From the NCBI RefSeq assembly GCF_937616625.2, contig NC_065576.1, positions 33,878,628 to 33,942,627 on the forward strand: 64,000 nt of DNA. The letters run 5' to 3'. Below are positions 1 to 11,807 of this stretch, one piece after another; position 1 is the stretch's first letter, and every line of letters begins with the position of its first letter. Both the position numbers and the translations under genes were made by a program. Source of the stretch: Mercurialis annua (lineage: Eukaryota > Streptophyta > Magnoliopsida > Malpighiales > Euphorbiaceae). The notes beneath the pieces are model-generated. The model saw only the letters and a program-made list of their open reading frames with translations. It did no database searches and had not been told where the DNA came from.

Positions 1-2814
1 CCTGGAACTGGTCCTATTTCGATACCGCCGTATCGGATGGCTCCTGCTAAGCTGAAGGAGTTAAAGGAGCAGTTGCAAGAACTGTTGGACAGTGGCTTCA
101 TCAGACCGAGTACTTCTCCGTGGGGTGCTCCAGTTCTGTTTGTTAAGAAGAAGGATGGTTCCTTTCGGCTTTGTATCGACTACAGACAGTTGAATAAGGC
201 TACCATCAAGAACAGATATTCGCTTCCTCGCATCGACGACTTGTTTGATCAGTTGCAGGGTGCGAAGTGTTTTTCCAAGATTGACTTGAGATCCGGGTAT
301 CATCAACTTCGGATTCGGGATGTCGATGTGCCTAAGACTGCTTTCAGAACGCGTTATGGGCATTTCGAGTTTCTGGTCATGTCGTTTGGGTTGACTAACG
401 CACCAGCAGCGTTTATGGACATGATGAATCAGGTTTTCAAGCCATTTTTAGATCAATTTGTTATCGTCTTCATTGATGACATCCTGATTTATTCTCGGAA
501 TGAGGAGGAGCATGCTTATCACTTGAGGACTATACTACAGACCTTGCGAGAGCATCAGTTGTATGCTAAGTTCTCAAAGTGTGAGTTTTGGCTGGAACAG
601 GTTACCTTCTTAGGACACGTGGTGTCGAAGGATGGGATCAAGGTTGATCCGAAGAAGATTGAGGCGGTTATGGATTGGCAGAGGCCGAGGTCAGTTACCG
701 AGATTAGGAGTTTTCTTGGGTTAGCTGGCTACTACCGTCGGTTCGTGCAAGATTTCTCTCGGATATCTGCACCTTTGACTAAACTGACACAGAAGGGTGT
801 TAAGTTTGAGTGGACCGACAAGTGTGAGACAAGTTTCGAGAAACTGAAGGAGATTCTGACTACAGCTCCTGTTTTGGCGTTGCCTTCTGGCATTGAGGGT
901 TTTACTGTGTACTGCGATGCTTCTCGGATTGGCTTAGATTGCGTGTTGATGCAACATGGACAGGTGATCGCCTATGCTTCTCGTCAGCTGAAGAAGCATG
1001 AGGTGAATTACCCTACTCATGACTTGGAGTTGGCTGCTGTGGTTTTTGCTCTGAAGATCTGGAGGCACTACTTGTACGGTGCGACTTGCGAGATCTTCAC
1101 TGATCACAAGAGTCTAAAGTACATCTTTGATCAGCGAGAGCTGAATCTGAGACAGAGGAGGTGGTTAGAGTTGCTGAAAGACTACGACTGTACTATTCAG
1201 TACCATCCTGGTAAGGCTAATGTGGTAGCCGATGCGTTGAGTCGCAAGTCTTCGGGTAGTTTGGCCCATATTTCTGAGGTTGGACGTAGACCCATGGTTA
1301 GAGAGTGGCATGGTTTGATAGCTTCGGGCTACGGTTTTCAGGTTTCTCAGAACGGGAGTTTGTTGGCACATCTGCAAGTGCAGCCGGTTTTGATTGATAG
1401 GATTAAAGCTTTACAAGCTGAGGATCCACAATTGAAATGGATTATGGATGAGATCCATCTGGATGGGAATTCCGAGTTTGTTTTTGTTGACGGAGTTCTC
1501 AGGTTTGGTTCTAGACTGTGCGTTCCGGATTCAGATGGTTTGAGAGACCAGATTCTGGAGGAAGCGCATAGATCAACTTACAGTGTTCATCCGGGATCTA
1601 CCAAGATGTACCATGACCTCAAAGGTACGTATTGGTGGAGCGGAATGAAGAAAGATGTTGCAGAGTACGTATCCAAGTGTCTGACTTGCCAGCAAGTGAA
1701 GCTGGAACATCAGAGACCTTTTGGCTATCTACAGCCACTACCTATTCCAGAGTGGAAGTGGGAGCGGATTGCCATGGACTTTGTTGTTGGTTTACCACGT
1801 ACTCGACAGGGGTACGATTCCATCTGGGTGATAGTTGACCGTATGACCAAGTCAGCTCATTTCCTTCCGATCAAGGTTTCCTATCCTGCTTCGAAGTTGG
1901 CTCAGTTGTACATCGACAGGATTGTCAGTTTGCATGGTGTACCGGTTTCGATTGTTTCCGATAGAGGTTCTGTTTTCACTTCGAGGTTCTGGAAAGCATT
2001 ACAGGAGTCCTTGGGTTCTCGTTTGGACTTCAGTACAGCTTTTCATCCTCAGACTGACGGACAGTCTGAGAGGACTATTCAGACATTGGAGGATATGCTC
2101 AGGATGTGCATTCTTGATTTTCAGGGTAGCTGGGATACTCATTTGCCGTTGATTGAGTTTTCCTACAACAACAGTTATCATGCGAGCATTGAGATGGCAC
2201 CTTATGAGGCTCTGTACGGACGCAAGTGTCGATCTCCTATCTGCTGGGAAGAGGTCGGCGAGCGGAAGTTGTATGGTGCTGAGATTATTCAGATTACCTC
2301 AGAGAAGGTACCGTTGATAAAACGGATGTTGGAGACAGCTTTTAGTCGGCATAAGAGTTATGCTGATCCGAAGAGAAAAGACATCGAGTTTCAGGTAGGA
2401 GACTTTGTGTTTCTTCGTGTTTCGCCTATGAAAGGCGTGGCTCGTTTTGGTGTCAAGGGAAAGTTGGCACCAAGATACATTGGTCCATATGAGATTTCAG
2501 AGAGTATTGGAGCAGCGGCTTATCGTCTGGTTCTGCCGCCAGACATGTCGTTAGTGCATCCTGTATTTCATGTTTCTATGCTGAGGAAGTGCATCTCAGA
2601 TCCTTCACATGTGATTGTGCCCCAGAGCGTTGAGATTGACCAGGAGCTGTCCTATGAGGAACAGCCAGTTGAGATTGTCGATACGCAAGTGCGTAGGTTA
2701 CGGAACAAGGAGATTCCGATGGTCAAAGTTCTGTGGCGAAATCATTCTGTTGAGGAGTGCACTTGGGAGACGGAGTCTGATATGCGGAAACGTTATCCTT
2801 TCCTTTTTTCTTGA
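1..2814 (+). CDS. gag-pol polyprotein, C-terminal part: RT, RNase H, integrase, chromodomain (5' partial)
   Basis: The frame is open from base 1 to the TGA at 2812-2814. The ATG at 37 is an internal methionine, not a start. Numbered from it, the order is: reverse transcriptase with the FIDD catalytic motif at 145-148; RNase H (YCDAS, TDHKS, ADALSR motifs); integrase zinc finger H511, H518, C548, C551; integrase core D581, D642, E678 (35 residues between the last two); a GPY/F-type region; and a C-terminal chromodomain ending near YPFLFS. In the family this polyprotein copies the RNA into DNA and inserts it, and the chromodomain is thought to steer integration to certain chromatin. No stop or frameshift is present in the visible 2.8 kb. 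One oddity is Asp where the sister copies have Gly just after the RNase H YCDAS motif (GLDCVLM versus GLGCVLM). Whether the element is coding-competent depends on the unseen part. Confidence 0.93.
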   Translation, partial: PGTGPISIPPYRMAPAKLKELKEQLQELLDSGFIRPSTSPWGAPVLFVKKKDGSFRLCIDYRQLNKATIKNRYSLPRIDDLFDQLQGAKCFSKIDLRSGYHQLRIRDVDVPKTAFRTRYGHFEFLVMSFGLTNAPAAFMDMMNQVFKPFLDQFVIVFIDDILIYSRNEEEHAYHLRTILQTLREHQLYAKFSKCEFWLEQVTFLGHVVSKDGIKVDPKKIEAVMDWQRPRSVTEIRSFLGLAGYYRRFVQDFSRISAPLTKLTQKGVKFEWTDKCETSFEKLKEILTTAPVLALPSGIEGFTVYCDASRIGLDCVLMQHGQVIAYASRQLKKHEVNYPTHDLELAAVVFALKIWRHYLYGATCEIFTDHKSLKYIFDQRELNLRQRRWLELLKDYDCTIQYHPGKANVVADALSRKSSGSLAHISEVGRRPMVREWHGLIASGYGFQVSQNGSLLAHLQVQPVLIDRIKALQAEDPQLKWIMDEIHLDGNSEFVFVDGVLRFGSRLCVPDSDGLRDQILEEAHRSTYSVHPGSTKMYHDLKGTYWWSGMKKDVAEYVSKCLTCQQVKLEHQRPFGYLQPLPIPEWKWERIAMDFVVGLPRTRQGYDSIWVIVDRMTKSAHFLPIKVSYPASKLAQLYIDRIVSLHGVPVSIVSDRGSVFTSRFWKALQESLGSRLDFSTAFHPQTDGQSERTIQTLEDMLRMCILDFQGSWDTHLPLIEFSYNNSYHASIEMAPYEALYGRKCRSPICWEEVGERKLYGAEIIQITSEKVPLIKRMLETAFSRHKSYADPKRKDIEFQVGDFVFLRVSPMKGVARFGVKGKLAPRYIGPYEISESIGAAAYRLVLPPDMSLVHPVFHVSMLRKCISDPSHVIVPQSVEIDQELSYEEQPVEIVDTQVRRLRNKEIPMVKVLWRNHSVEECTWETESDMRKRYPFLFS

Positions 2815-2893
2815 GGTACGTGTAGCGTTACCTTTGTGTTTTAGTTGTTTGTTTCGGTGCTTGTTGTGTTGTTATGTTTATTTGTTTGTGTTT

Positions 2894-2929
2894 AAATTCG
2901 TGGGCGAATTTTTAATAAGTTGGGGAGAA
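2894..2929 (+). promoter_or_regulatory. 3' hairpin and polypurine tract of element A
   Basis: AAATTCG and CGAATTT at 2894-2911 form a 7-bp stem with a 4-base loop. The purine-rich AGTTGGGGAGAA follows at 2919-2929/30, directly against the LTR start. The purine tract primes plus-strand DNA synthesis in LTR elements. The same hairpin plus tract recurs in the other elements here, with loop AGGA instead of TGGG. Confidence 0.75.
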
Positions 2930-5752
2930 TGTAATATCCCGTATTTTTAAATTATTTTTTTTCCGTCAAGTTTTAAATAATTTATTATTATTATTATATA
3001 TTTTTATTTAAATTTATTTTAGTCGTTCGTTGATCTAATCGTGGTCCGATTCGTGTTTAGTGTGTATTATTAAAAGTTTTTTTAAAAAAAAGAAAAAAAA
3101 ATGGATATGTCAAGTTGTGCATGCAGAACCATGCACTTTTCTTATGATATTTCCACGTAAATTGGCCTATTTATTATTATCATCTTGGGCCATGAAACCC
3201 ATGTAGCCCATGTTCATGATTCATTAAGCCTTATTTGACATGCTCCTTACTATTTCAATTCAGAAACAACAGTTTGTGCGTGACTTTTATATTCATTCCT
3301 TCTCCTATTTAAGCGTTGCTGTTACGTTTTCTTTATTTCCCAAACCTAAATTTTCATTCCTTTCTTAACAAACTCAGCCTCCATTCCTCACCTTAAGAAT
3401 CTGAAATCATCATCCCTTCCGTTCGTTCCAATCCAGTAAGTGTTCATGTTTGGTTTTCCTTCATTGTTTCTTGTTTTGATATCGTTAAAATACGGTTTTT
3501 GATTTCTATCTTATTGTTTTAGATATAATCTGATTGTTCTTTGTCGGTTCTCATCGACTCAGCGATCTCTTCGATCCTTACGTATTTCATATCAAACGGT
3601 ACGTACCATTCCTCGTTCTCGCGCCGTTTCGCTTCGTCGTTACTGTGTTATAGTTGTTGCCGTTCTATTAATTTGTTGCTGTCTTGGAATTCTTATATAT
3701 AGAGTTGATTCCACATTGGCTGGGCATATTATGGTTGCTTGTATTAGGATATAACTGTTACTACTACTTGATGCCATTATCATATTGGTTAATGCATGAT
3801 GTTTTATTAATTGAGATTAGGGCTTTGCTTTTAATTGTTAAATGATTCATTAATGACTAAAGGAATGGTTCATGTTTTGCAATTTAATTTACAGTAATGT
3901 CATCTTCTTCAAATGGTTATAATCTTGATTTTTGTTTTGGTTCATAAATGGCAGTGATCGGGTTTTGGTTCATTATAACAATTGGCTTAAGGTTTTATTT
4001 TGGCTAAGTTATGAATTTTAACTTTTAAAAATGTTTTCTTAGCTTAAGGAGTTAAGTGTTTATAGCTTATCAAAATAAATTGATAAAATTACTCGGTTAA
4101 TTATATTTAATTTTGAATATCTTTTTGACATGTTATTTGGCTAAATTGCAATTTAGCCCCTAAAAGTTTCTAAAAACTTATTTAAGTTAAGTTTTATCTT
4201 TTGGACTTCTAGTTGATTTATAATTTAATAAATTAAGAATGGGAAATTAATTTGATTTAAATATCCAATTGACTAAAGTACCATTTAGTCCCTGGTTGGC
4301 TAAAGTACAATTTAGTCCCTAATTGGCTAAGGTACAGTTTAGTCCCTAAACTTTTATAAACTTAAAATAATTAAGTTTTGGTTGTAACTTGGGTTACTTG
4401 AATTATAAGATATTAAATTCTATTTTAATATAAATAATTATTTTATCAATTATCTTAATTATAAACTCGGGTTTATAAATTTAATAAAATTTTGGTTTGG
4501 GTTAGACTGTGGTCGCCCAACAAGTGGGAAGAAGCTTGGTAGTTTTTAATAACTCGGCTGACTCACTAATATGGATTTTAACTCGGATTTATTTAATTAT
4601 TTTATGTACCATTTTAAATATGGTTATATGATTTGTATTTTATAACTTGGGTTATATTTGGAATGCATTTAATATAAGTGTTTATTTAATGTGGTTTGGT
4701 TTTGCGTTGTGCTAGTCCTACGTGGTGTCTAGTACTCTTTAGAGTTAGGGTCTGATTTTAATTATGATTTTAATTTTTTATTTAGACCCGTCGACTGTTC
4801 GTACTTCAGAGGCGAACCAGAGTTAGGTGCTTGTCAGGATCACGTGGATTTAGCAAGCAGTGAGTTTATATCTCTATTTACCTCTTTATTAAGCAAATGT
4901 ATTATTTTGTATATATATATGTATAAGCAGCTTTTGAACTATTTTCGGCATTGTGGATTGATTTGGAACGTGCTACTCGATGGGCATCATCGGGACTGCG
5001 TGCGCACCGGTAAAGATTATGGTATTGAGGTAGGTTTGAGATACGTCTCACCTTAGTGAGGGCACCGGTGGAAGATACGTCTCCTGGGCTCACTATTTAT
5101 TAAGTGATAGTCGGGGATCGGTTATTGAGATACGTCTCACCGACACGACAATGGATTTAGAATTGTGGCTTAGGGTTTCATTGATAATCCATAATGAAAA
5201 TGTTTTATTAAACGTTTTAAAGGTTTTTAACTTAATAAATGTAAATGGTTATATAAACTCTACTCAGTAAATCTGACCCCGTTGTTTTCCAAAATTTTCC
5301 AGGTTTATGATTTGAGCATTGGTCGATCTCCGTTTCTTCATTCTCGGAGGTTCCTTATTTTGTTTTTCAGAATAAAAGAGTCGAACTGTTTTAAACTCTT
5401 AGACCGCAGTAGTAGTATTAGATTATTTATGATTAGTCTTTTATTATATTTTAGACTGCTGATTGTTGGTGATTACTTTATCGCTTTTGGCATGATTACA
5501 GTAATAATGGTATTTATATTATATTGCCATACTGTTGGAGTTATAATTTCAGATAAGTATACTTTGAATATATGTTGCTTATTGTACTGCTAGACTAGGC
5601 TGAAGTCTCGGTTGCCCCCGAGCATGTGGTTTTTTGCAGGTACATTGTTTTAAATGATATAAGTTGGTTATCCGCAAGGCTAGCTACGGGTTTTGGTACA
5701 ACCATACCCATACCCTAGCGCCGGTCACGATTCATGAAAATGGGTCGTGACA
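2930..5752 (+). repeat. 3' LTR of element A (2.82 kb)
   Basis: It starts TGTAATATCCCGTA directly after the polypurine tract and ends with the shared block CCTAGCGCCGGTCACGATTC ... GGGTCGTGACA. A TATTTAAG box at 3306-3313 with a CT-rich leader after it is the likely core promoter. At 4270-4345 the phrase TTTAGTCCCT recurs several times, as in related LTRs. Three copies of GAGATACGTCTC at 5036-5140 occupy the place where other LTRs here carry different short repeats. Unlike its relatives it has no CpG-rich palindrome array upstream of the promoter; a weak GTGCATG-CAGAAC-CATGCAC hairpin near 3118 is the nearest equivalent. Confidence 0.9.
3306..3313 (+). promoter_or_regulatory. TATA-like box in LTR of element A
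   Basis: TATTTAAG lies about 375 bp into the LTR and is followed by a CT-rich, ACCTAAA-bearing stretch typical of plant retrotransposon leaders. The transcription start is inferred, not shown. Confidence 0.4.
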
Positions 5753-6735
5753 ATAAATTATGGGTAGTAAATATTAGACGCATGAATTCATTCAAAAAAA
5801 GTTTTGAAATCAAAATACCATCACTGCAAGTTCTTGATTTTTTAGCCATTTATTTTGACGTTATATGCCTTGTAAGTATTTTGTCATTTTATATTAAAAA
5901 ACATTTTATTGTATAGAAACCATCTTTACTAGTTATAAGATTAATTTTTTAAGAATTACCACTAATATATACTAATTTGTTACTATATTAGCTGTTTTCG
6001 AATAAGGGGTTACAATTTAGTGATTATATAATAAGAAATATTTCATAAATTAATAATTTACTGCGCAATGTATATGGAATTTTTCTGTTATATGGCAGAC
6101 TTTTATTCAATTCAATCCAAAAAATTGACTTTGCCAAATTTAAAAGATAAAAACGGAATAGTTGAAAGCAATGATTTAAAAATCGGATCGATTGATTCAA
6201 CCGGGATCCGACTACCTCTCTAGTCCAATTAGCCTCTCTGAACTGGAAATCCGATCGAAATGGATTAGACTGGCCACAACCGTGAAAATCGGAAACTGAA
6301 AACCCGGTTGAACCGTTTTGTTTTATTAATATTCTTATATTTCAAACAATTGCTCATATTTATTCCACTTGCTTTCTATATTTACTATGTTTGCTTGCTC
6401 TCTAAACAATTACGATTGACTTATTATAATTTATTCCCCTTTCATTAATAAGAGTAAATCAACAACTATTTTAAAATATATATGGAAAGACAATAGTTAA
6501 AATCAAGCAAATAATATGTTGACACCTATAAAATAGCTAGGTTGATCACCTTCTAAAATAAATTTTAAATCAATGGTTATTTCCCAAAATGAATAAAGAA
6601 AGAAAAATATTCAACTAAATTTTTTCAAGTAATGCAATATGTTGTCATATATACTAAAACTGTTATTACCTTTTTTATTATTATTTCTATATAAAAACAT
6701 TCCCAGCTAATTGTTTCCTTTTTTTTATTCTGAAA
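5753..6735. other. Host segment 1: downstream flank of a defensin-like repeat unit
   Basis: This AT-rich non-repeat DNA matches 49726-50495 plus 60657-60850, and also 62864-63154, which lie downstream of the two defensin-like pseudogenes. The gene it belonged to must lie left of the window, beyond element A. An open frame reading ...RRMNSF... is present at the same place in all three copies (here through 5914, 49713-49934 and 62850-63089), but I recognise no protein in it. The segment ends with TGAAA, which is repeated at 19001 on the far side of element B. Confidence 0.75.
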
Positions 6736-8798
6736 TGTCACAACCCAATTTTCTGGATCCCGACCGGCGCTAGGGTATGGGTATGGTTGTACCAAAACCC
6801 GTAGCTAGCCTTGCGGATAACCATACAAACAAATAACCTGCAAGAAAACCACTGCTCGGGGGCAACCGAGACTCCAACCTAAATCTAACAGTTTATATAA
6901 CCAGTTACATAATAAAATGCTCGGCACTAATCCGAGACTCCAACAACATGCCTTATATATAATAGGTCTGAATCCAAAGTAATACATGTCAACATAAGCT
7001 TAAACAACAGTCAGACCGTTCTAATATCAATAGTCTAAAATAATAAAGACATAACTATCATTACTGCGGTCTAAGAGTTTTAAAAGAATGACTGTCTTTA
7101 TATAAAACCAAAATTAGATCTCCATAGAATAATGAAAGCTGGAGATCAATCAGACGCGCTCAAAATCATAAACCTGAAAAAATTAGGGAAACAACGGGGT
7201 CAAAATCATACAACTATTTACATTTATTAAGTGAAAACCTTTAAAACCTCAAAGCACTTCTTTTACTAATATAATTAACATTATGGAAATACTGTATTGA
7301 AATGATCCCAGCGTAAGTGCGACGTATCACGCTAAATCCCAGAGTGGACGGAACAAATCCGCGTCAATTCCCAGCGTAAGCAAGACATTGGTCTGCTGAT
7401 ATAGCGATATAAACTCACTGCTTGCTAATCCACGTGATAACCTGGCAAGCAACCTAAACCTGCTCTGACTCCGAAGCACGAACAGTCAACAGGTCTAGAA
7501 ACAAAGCTTAAGTTAAAAACAATCAATCCCCTAACTCTGAGAATACTAGACACCACATAGGACTAGTATCTCAACCACAAGTCAAAGTACAAGCCCAATC
7601 ACAACATCCAATGCATAAACATTTCATATCCAAAGTAATACCAGAGTCAAACAACTAAGTTAAGCATAATTGAGTTCTTGTTGAAAATATAATCTGGAGT
7701 ACTGATATAACTTAGTTTAAAACTTTAAAACCAAGTGAAAATCCCAGAGTAGTGAATTAGCCTTCAAGGTTAATCTCACATGTCGGGCGACCCAAGTCTA
7801 ACCCGACCCAACGTTATGCCAGAGTAAAATTAAAGTATAATCTGAAACCTTTAAATCAAAACAATGTTCATTTGAAAACCATGGAACTCAATCATAGCTT
7901 AACAACCAAATAAACCATTTATACAACATATTTAAACCTTTTGCCAACACTTGGAAATACCACCCAGAGTAGACACACATGTGCCAAAGCATATCAAATG
8001 ATCCATAAGAGGTCTAAATACACATATGAGTCACTCTATTCAGATCTGAAATAGAGAAGTTAACTTAACCTTTTACATGGCACAATTTCGCCATTTTTAC
8101 GCATAATTGTCATATGATGAAACCAACGATTCTTAAATATTACTAATATAATACAAACATCCAAAACACCTTAGAATCACTTATGGGCAGCCACTTATGT
8201 TTTGAACAACAATCAAGTCAAAACAATTTGATTACATGCATTACGAATCCAACAACCAACCTTAAATCTATCAAACAAGCCAAACAACATCAAGTTGAAT
8301 TCATTTAACTTAGAACAGCCCTAAGTATGGATTTCCAGCAATATAAAATCACTCGAAAACAATAATTAATCATGGCAAGATCAACCCAAAGACCTGGCAT
8401 TCAATTCTATCAATCTACTGCGTAACTCTAGAATGTATTTCAATCACAACGCATACTAGAAACAACCTAACATACAATTCAGATTAATCATAATGAAAAC
8501 AGTAGGTAATTCATAATAACAACACACCAACGAACCTAGAACGCGATAAATACGATATGGCGTAAGAATGGTACATACCCGATGTGAGACAATGGAATGA
8601 ATTGAAGAACAAGTGAGATCAGATTAGAGGTGATATCTATAATACCCAAGTTTCTGGAAATCAACATTATCAAGTAAGAAATCGATACGAATGACGGAGC
8701 TATGAGGGCGCGATGGGAGGCGCGTTCGTCCCATCGCGCCTTCACAGGCGCACACAAACAGCCTGGAGCGCGTTGCGAGGCGCGATGGCCTATCGCGC

Positions 8799-11441
8799 TG
8801 TCACGACCCGATTTTCGCTTAGAAACTCGTGTCGAGACCGGCGCTAGGGAATGAGAATGGTTGTTCTGAAACCCGTAGCAAGCCTAGGAAAAACAGTAAA
8901 AACTTTTTGCGTTTTGAAAACATAAAAGGTCTCAATTTCTTTTCGCAAGTATTTGAAAACCTTCAAATAAACGTGTAATCAAAACCATGCAATCGCATTT
9001 CTGGACTCAGGGTAATACATGTATACTGCACACACCTTGACACAACCCTGTCCAAAAACAATGCCAGCGGTGCAAACCAGTTATCACGTCAAGTAACTGG
9101 TTTAAGCATGCCACTTAATTAATCACAAAGCTTTTATAAAAACCAGGTTTCTTATAAACAACTGGCAAAAGCCCTTTTTATAAAAACATGCATTTGTCCC
9201 AAAATGATACTGACAGTAGTTTCATATCAGAGTTTAAGCATTTACAATTGAACTACTGTTCGGAGCTAGAACTACTCTGCAGCTCTAGAGTGACCTTTAT
9301 TTAGTTACAACTTCCAGATAAAGAATTGGAAGTCTTGTCGCGTCAAAATATCATTTACCTGTGAAAAGGGAAATTAACGGGGGTCAAATATGAGTGAATT
9401 CACATAGTTACTCAAGCATATTAATAAAAGCAGAAATCGCATGTAAACGCACTTTGTGCAGCCAAATAACCGATCCAAATGAAACCCTAAGAGAAACCCC
9501 ATTTGGTTAACTGTGATTAATGTCACAGTTCGTGCTCTCTTGTTTAACACAGGATGAAATGTGAACTCACGTTATCACAATCATCTTATCTCTGTGTAAG
9601 GTTTGCTGGGCCGTAAATTAAATTACTGGCTCCCCAGGATAACCTGTTAGGTCTTGGCCGCTTTGCAAGCGTCTGGCCAAAGATCCCAACTAGTATGCAA
9701 TGCAATGATTTATTAATACCGGTGATCACACAGTTCTATTGTTGCCCAATAGATAGCACGTTCCAGTGGATCTATATATTGGTTTCAAATCGACTCTATG
9801 CAATGCAATTTCAAACACATTTTTAGTTATAAATGTTTTGGCATTAATATTCAAAAGTAAATATGCGAACTCACAAAACCGTTATCCACAAAACAGTTCT
9901 CGTTCACCCTCTACTCTCCTGGTCCGGTAGCTTGCTTGCTCGTCGGATCTAGTTAGAAAACAATTATTAAACACAATTGAAACAAGAATTCTAACTCTAA
10001 AGAGTAGACTCTCTATTGACATTACTAAACATATAGCATATCTAGTCTATACTCATTTTTAATCTCAACTCATAGTCCTCTAGCTATTAATCATTTTGAT
10101 TAATAGAGGACCTAATTAAAACATTTCTAAGATTTAATTAATCGAACTTCCTTAAACGTCCAAGTTCTTTTTAGTCCTTATTGAACGTACCGTTCAAAAT
10201 TGTTCAAAACTCGTTGGTTCGGAACCCGACGTGCGAAAGCACGTCGGAAACACGCGCTGGCGCGAGGCCCTGTGCGCCCGCACAGGACACTGTGCGCCCG
10301 CACAGTGTCCCTGTGCGTCCGCACAGGTGACTGTGCGGTCGCACAGTCTCAAAGAGACTGTGCGCTCGCACAGTCGGGCTGTGCGTGCGCACAGCCTGGT
10401 TGTGCGTGCGCACAGCCTGGTTGTGCGTCCGCACAGTCACTGTGCGACGCACAGTGGCTGTGCCGCACAGCCTGGTTGTGCGTCCGCACAGTCACTGTGC
10501 GACGCACAGTGGCTGTGCCGCACAGCCACGGGAACTCCGTTCCCGGGCCGATTTCCGTCGAGCTAAACCCATTTTTCCATCTAAAACCCATATACAAATA
10601 CCAATCTATCCATTTTCACTATCGGAACGTAAAATCATTACGTATACGTTCGATTCGATACGGTAATCGTTATATATTCGAATATAATCCATTTTCTATA
10701 TATCCAAATTCAAAATAACGGTTATAACTTCGATTATTAATGGATTACCGAAGAAATTTGAGTTAGAAACGAGAAATTGGATCGAAATCGTCGAACCTAC
10801 CGTCGCTCGAAGTCGTCGCCGTTCTCTGAGCCTAAAACCTAAGTTTTTTCCATTTCTGTTGCTACTGAACATTTCAAATGAAATGTTTATATATATAGTT
10901 TGGTTAAAATCCAAACTAGCCCTTAGGTATTCACGCGTTACTTTAACCCAAATTCTTAAATATTTGTCCGTAACTAAAACGGACAACGAACTCCAAATTT
11001 TATGAAATTTTAACCACGAATTCCATAATTCGTAATTAGAATAAAAACGTAATTTTTATTCTCACGGGACTTATATTTTATCTTTAATAAATCATTAAAG
11101 AATTATTAGGGCTAAATTAGACCCACTTAATAAAATTTCTATCTCCAAATTCAATAAAATTTTAGGGGTTACTTTCTAAAAATATTTCGTGAATATTGAC
11201 TCCAAAAATATTCACACGGGACTTATAAATTATCCTATTTTAATTTATAAGCATTTCTTAATTCCCGTTAGTTAAAATATAAATATCCAATTTTTTTTAT
11301 ATTTTAACTTCTATAACTATTTTATATTTCCGGAGATACTATAAATTAAATTTATCCTTAAATTTAATTTACGTTCTCCCGGTCCTATAAATTATTCCTT
11401 ACGTGGAATAATTTAATCCTTTAATTTTACGGGGTATTACA
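8799..11441 (-). mobile_element. Solo LTR of the CTGTGCG-palindrome family, minus orientation
   Basis: The ends TGTCACGACCCG ... GGGGTATTACA are flanked by the 5-bp duplication CGCGC (8794-8798 and 11442-11446), and the host LTR resumes directly after. No primer site, polypurine tract or coding region is present. This is a single 2.64-kb LTR left after recombination between the two LTRs of a full element. It is related to the solo LTRs 33024-47659 and 19483-48233. Confidence 0.88.
10268..10545. repeat. Array of CTGTGCG-NN-CGCACAG palindromes
   Basis: About a dozen imperfect copies of a 16-bp palindrome, CTGTGCG followed by two variable bases and CGCACAG, stand almost head to tail. The next-to-last unit types (TGTGCGACGCACA, TGTGCCGCACA) are shortened. 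CpG content is far above the AT-rich surroundings. Long open frames on both strands here (for example 10200-10718 and 10204-10452) are a by-product of the stop-poor repeat. Confidence 0.9.
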
Positions 11442-11771
11442 CGCGCCCTCCAACGCGCATCAAATTATTATCCAACAGTCAACTTTGTCTCAAGCACAGC
11501 ATATCCAAAAATTAGCCCGATCCAACAGTGCAATTGGGAGAAATGGATGTTTTATCAAAACATGTCAAATTCAGAAGACACTCGAACACATCATCGATTA
11601 TAATCCGGATACAAATCATATCGCTATTGAAAACTCACACGAAACATCAGACACATACAAGATACAACTCAAACCCCAAAGTAAATGTCACACTTGCTAA
11701 TTCCACCATAAACAATCCGAAACTAAGTCAGAATCACAACGAAACTATGATGGAAAACACGGGATATTACA

Positions 11772-11807
11772 ATCTCCCCAACTTATATAAAATTCGTCCT
11801 CGAATTT
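11772..11807 (-). promoter_or_regulatory. Polypurine tract and 3' hairpin of element B
   Basis: On the minus strand the hairpin AAATTCG-AGGA-CGAATTT (11807-11790) precedes AAGTTGGGGAGATT, which abuts the LTR. The signals needed for plus-strand priming are kept even though the coding region is gone. Confidence 0.7.

Larger units (their letters stand above)
1..5752 (+). mobile_element. Ty3/gypsy chromovirus, 3' part (element A)
   Basis: The window opens inside pol of an LTR retrotransposon and runs through pol, a short 3' untranslated stretch, the polypurine tract and a complete 3' LTR. The 5' LTR, gag and protease lie outside the window. The element sits in the downstream flank of a defensin-like repeat unit: the bases after its end (ATAAATTATGGG) match the uninterrupted site near 49730 and 62868. 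The expected target duplication on the right is ATAAA at 5753-5757; its left partner is not visible. The RT, integrase and chromodomain sequence place it in the Tekay/Del-like chromoviruses, as inferred from motifs rather than from a tree. Confidence 0.93.
6736..11771 (-). repeat. Left (3') LTR of element B, interrupted by a solo LTR
   Basis: This LTR is split at 8799-11441 by a younger solo LTR; without it and the duplicated CGCGC it is about 2.39 kb, against 2.74 kb for the right copy. Compared with the right LTR it lacks a block of about 180 bp between TGACGGAGCTATGA and GGGCGCGATGG (at about 8703), and a block of about 140 bp near 7400 that holds a CCAGAGTACTTACCGG stretch. Substitutions between the two copies are scattered, so the insertion is not recent. 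Confidence 0.85.

Noticed and set aside
1..2814. Endogenous pararetrovirus or other virus
   Set aside because: The order RT-RNase H-integrase-chromodomain, LTRs, primer site and target duplications fit a Ty3/gypsy retrotransposon; no movement or coat protein is seen.
10268..10545. CRISPR-like array of short repeats
   Set aside because: Units are palindromes placed nearly head to tail, with no unique spacers of constant length, inside an LTR of a plant genome.
10200..10718. Long overlapping open frames on both strands with CAXAQ/VRTHS-like repeats
   Set aside because: They arise because the GC-rich palindromic repeat lacks stop codons in several frames; the periodic peptide is an artefact.
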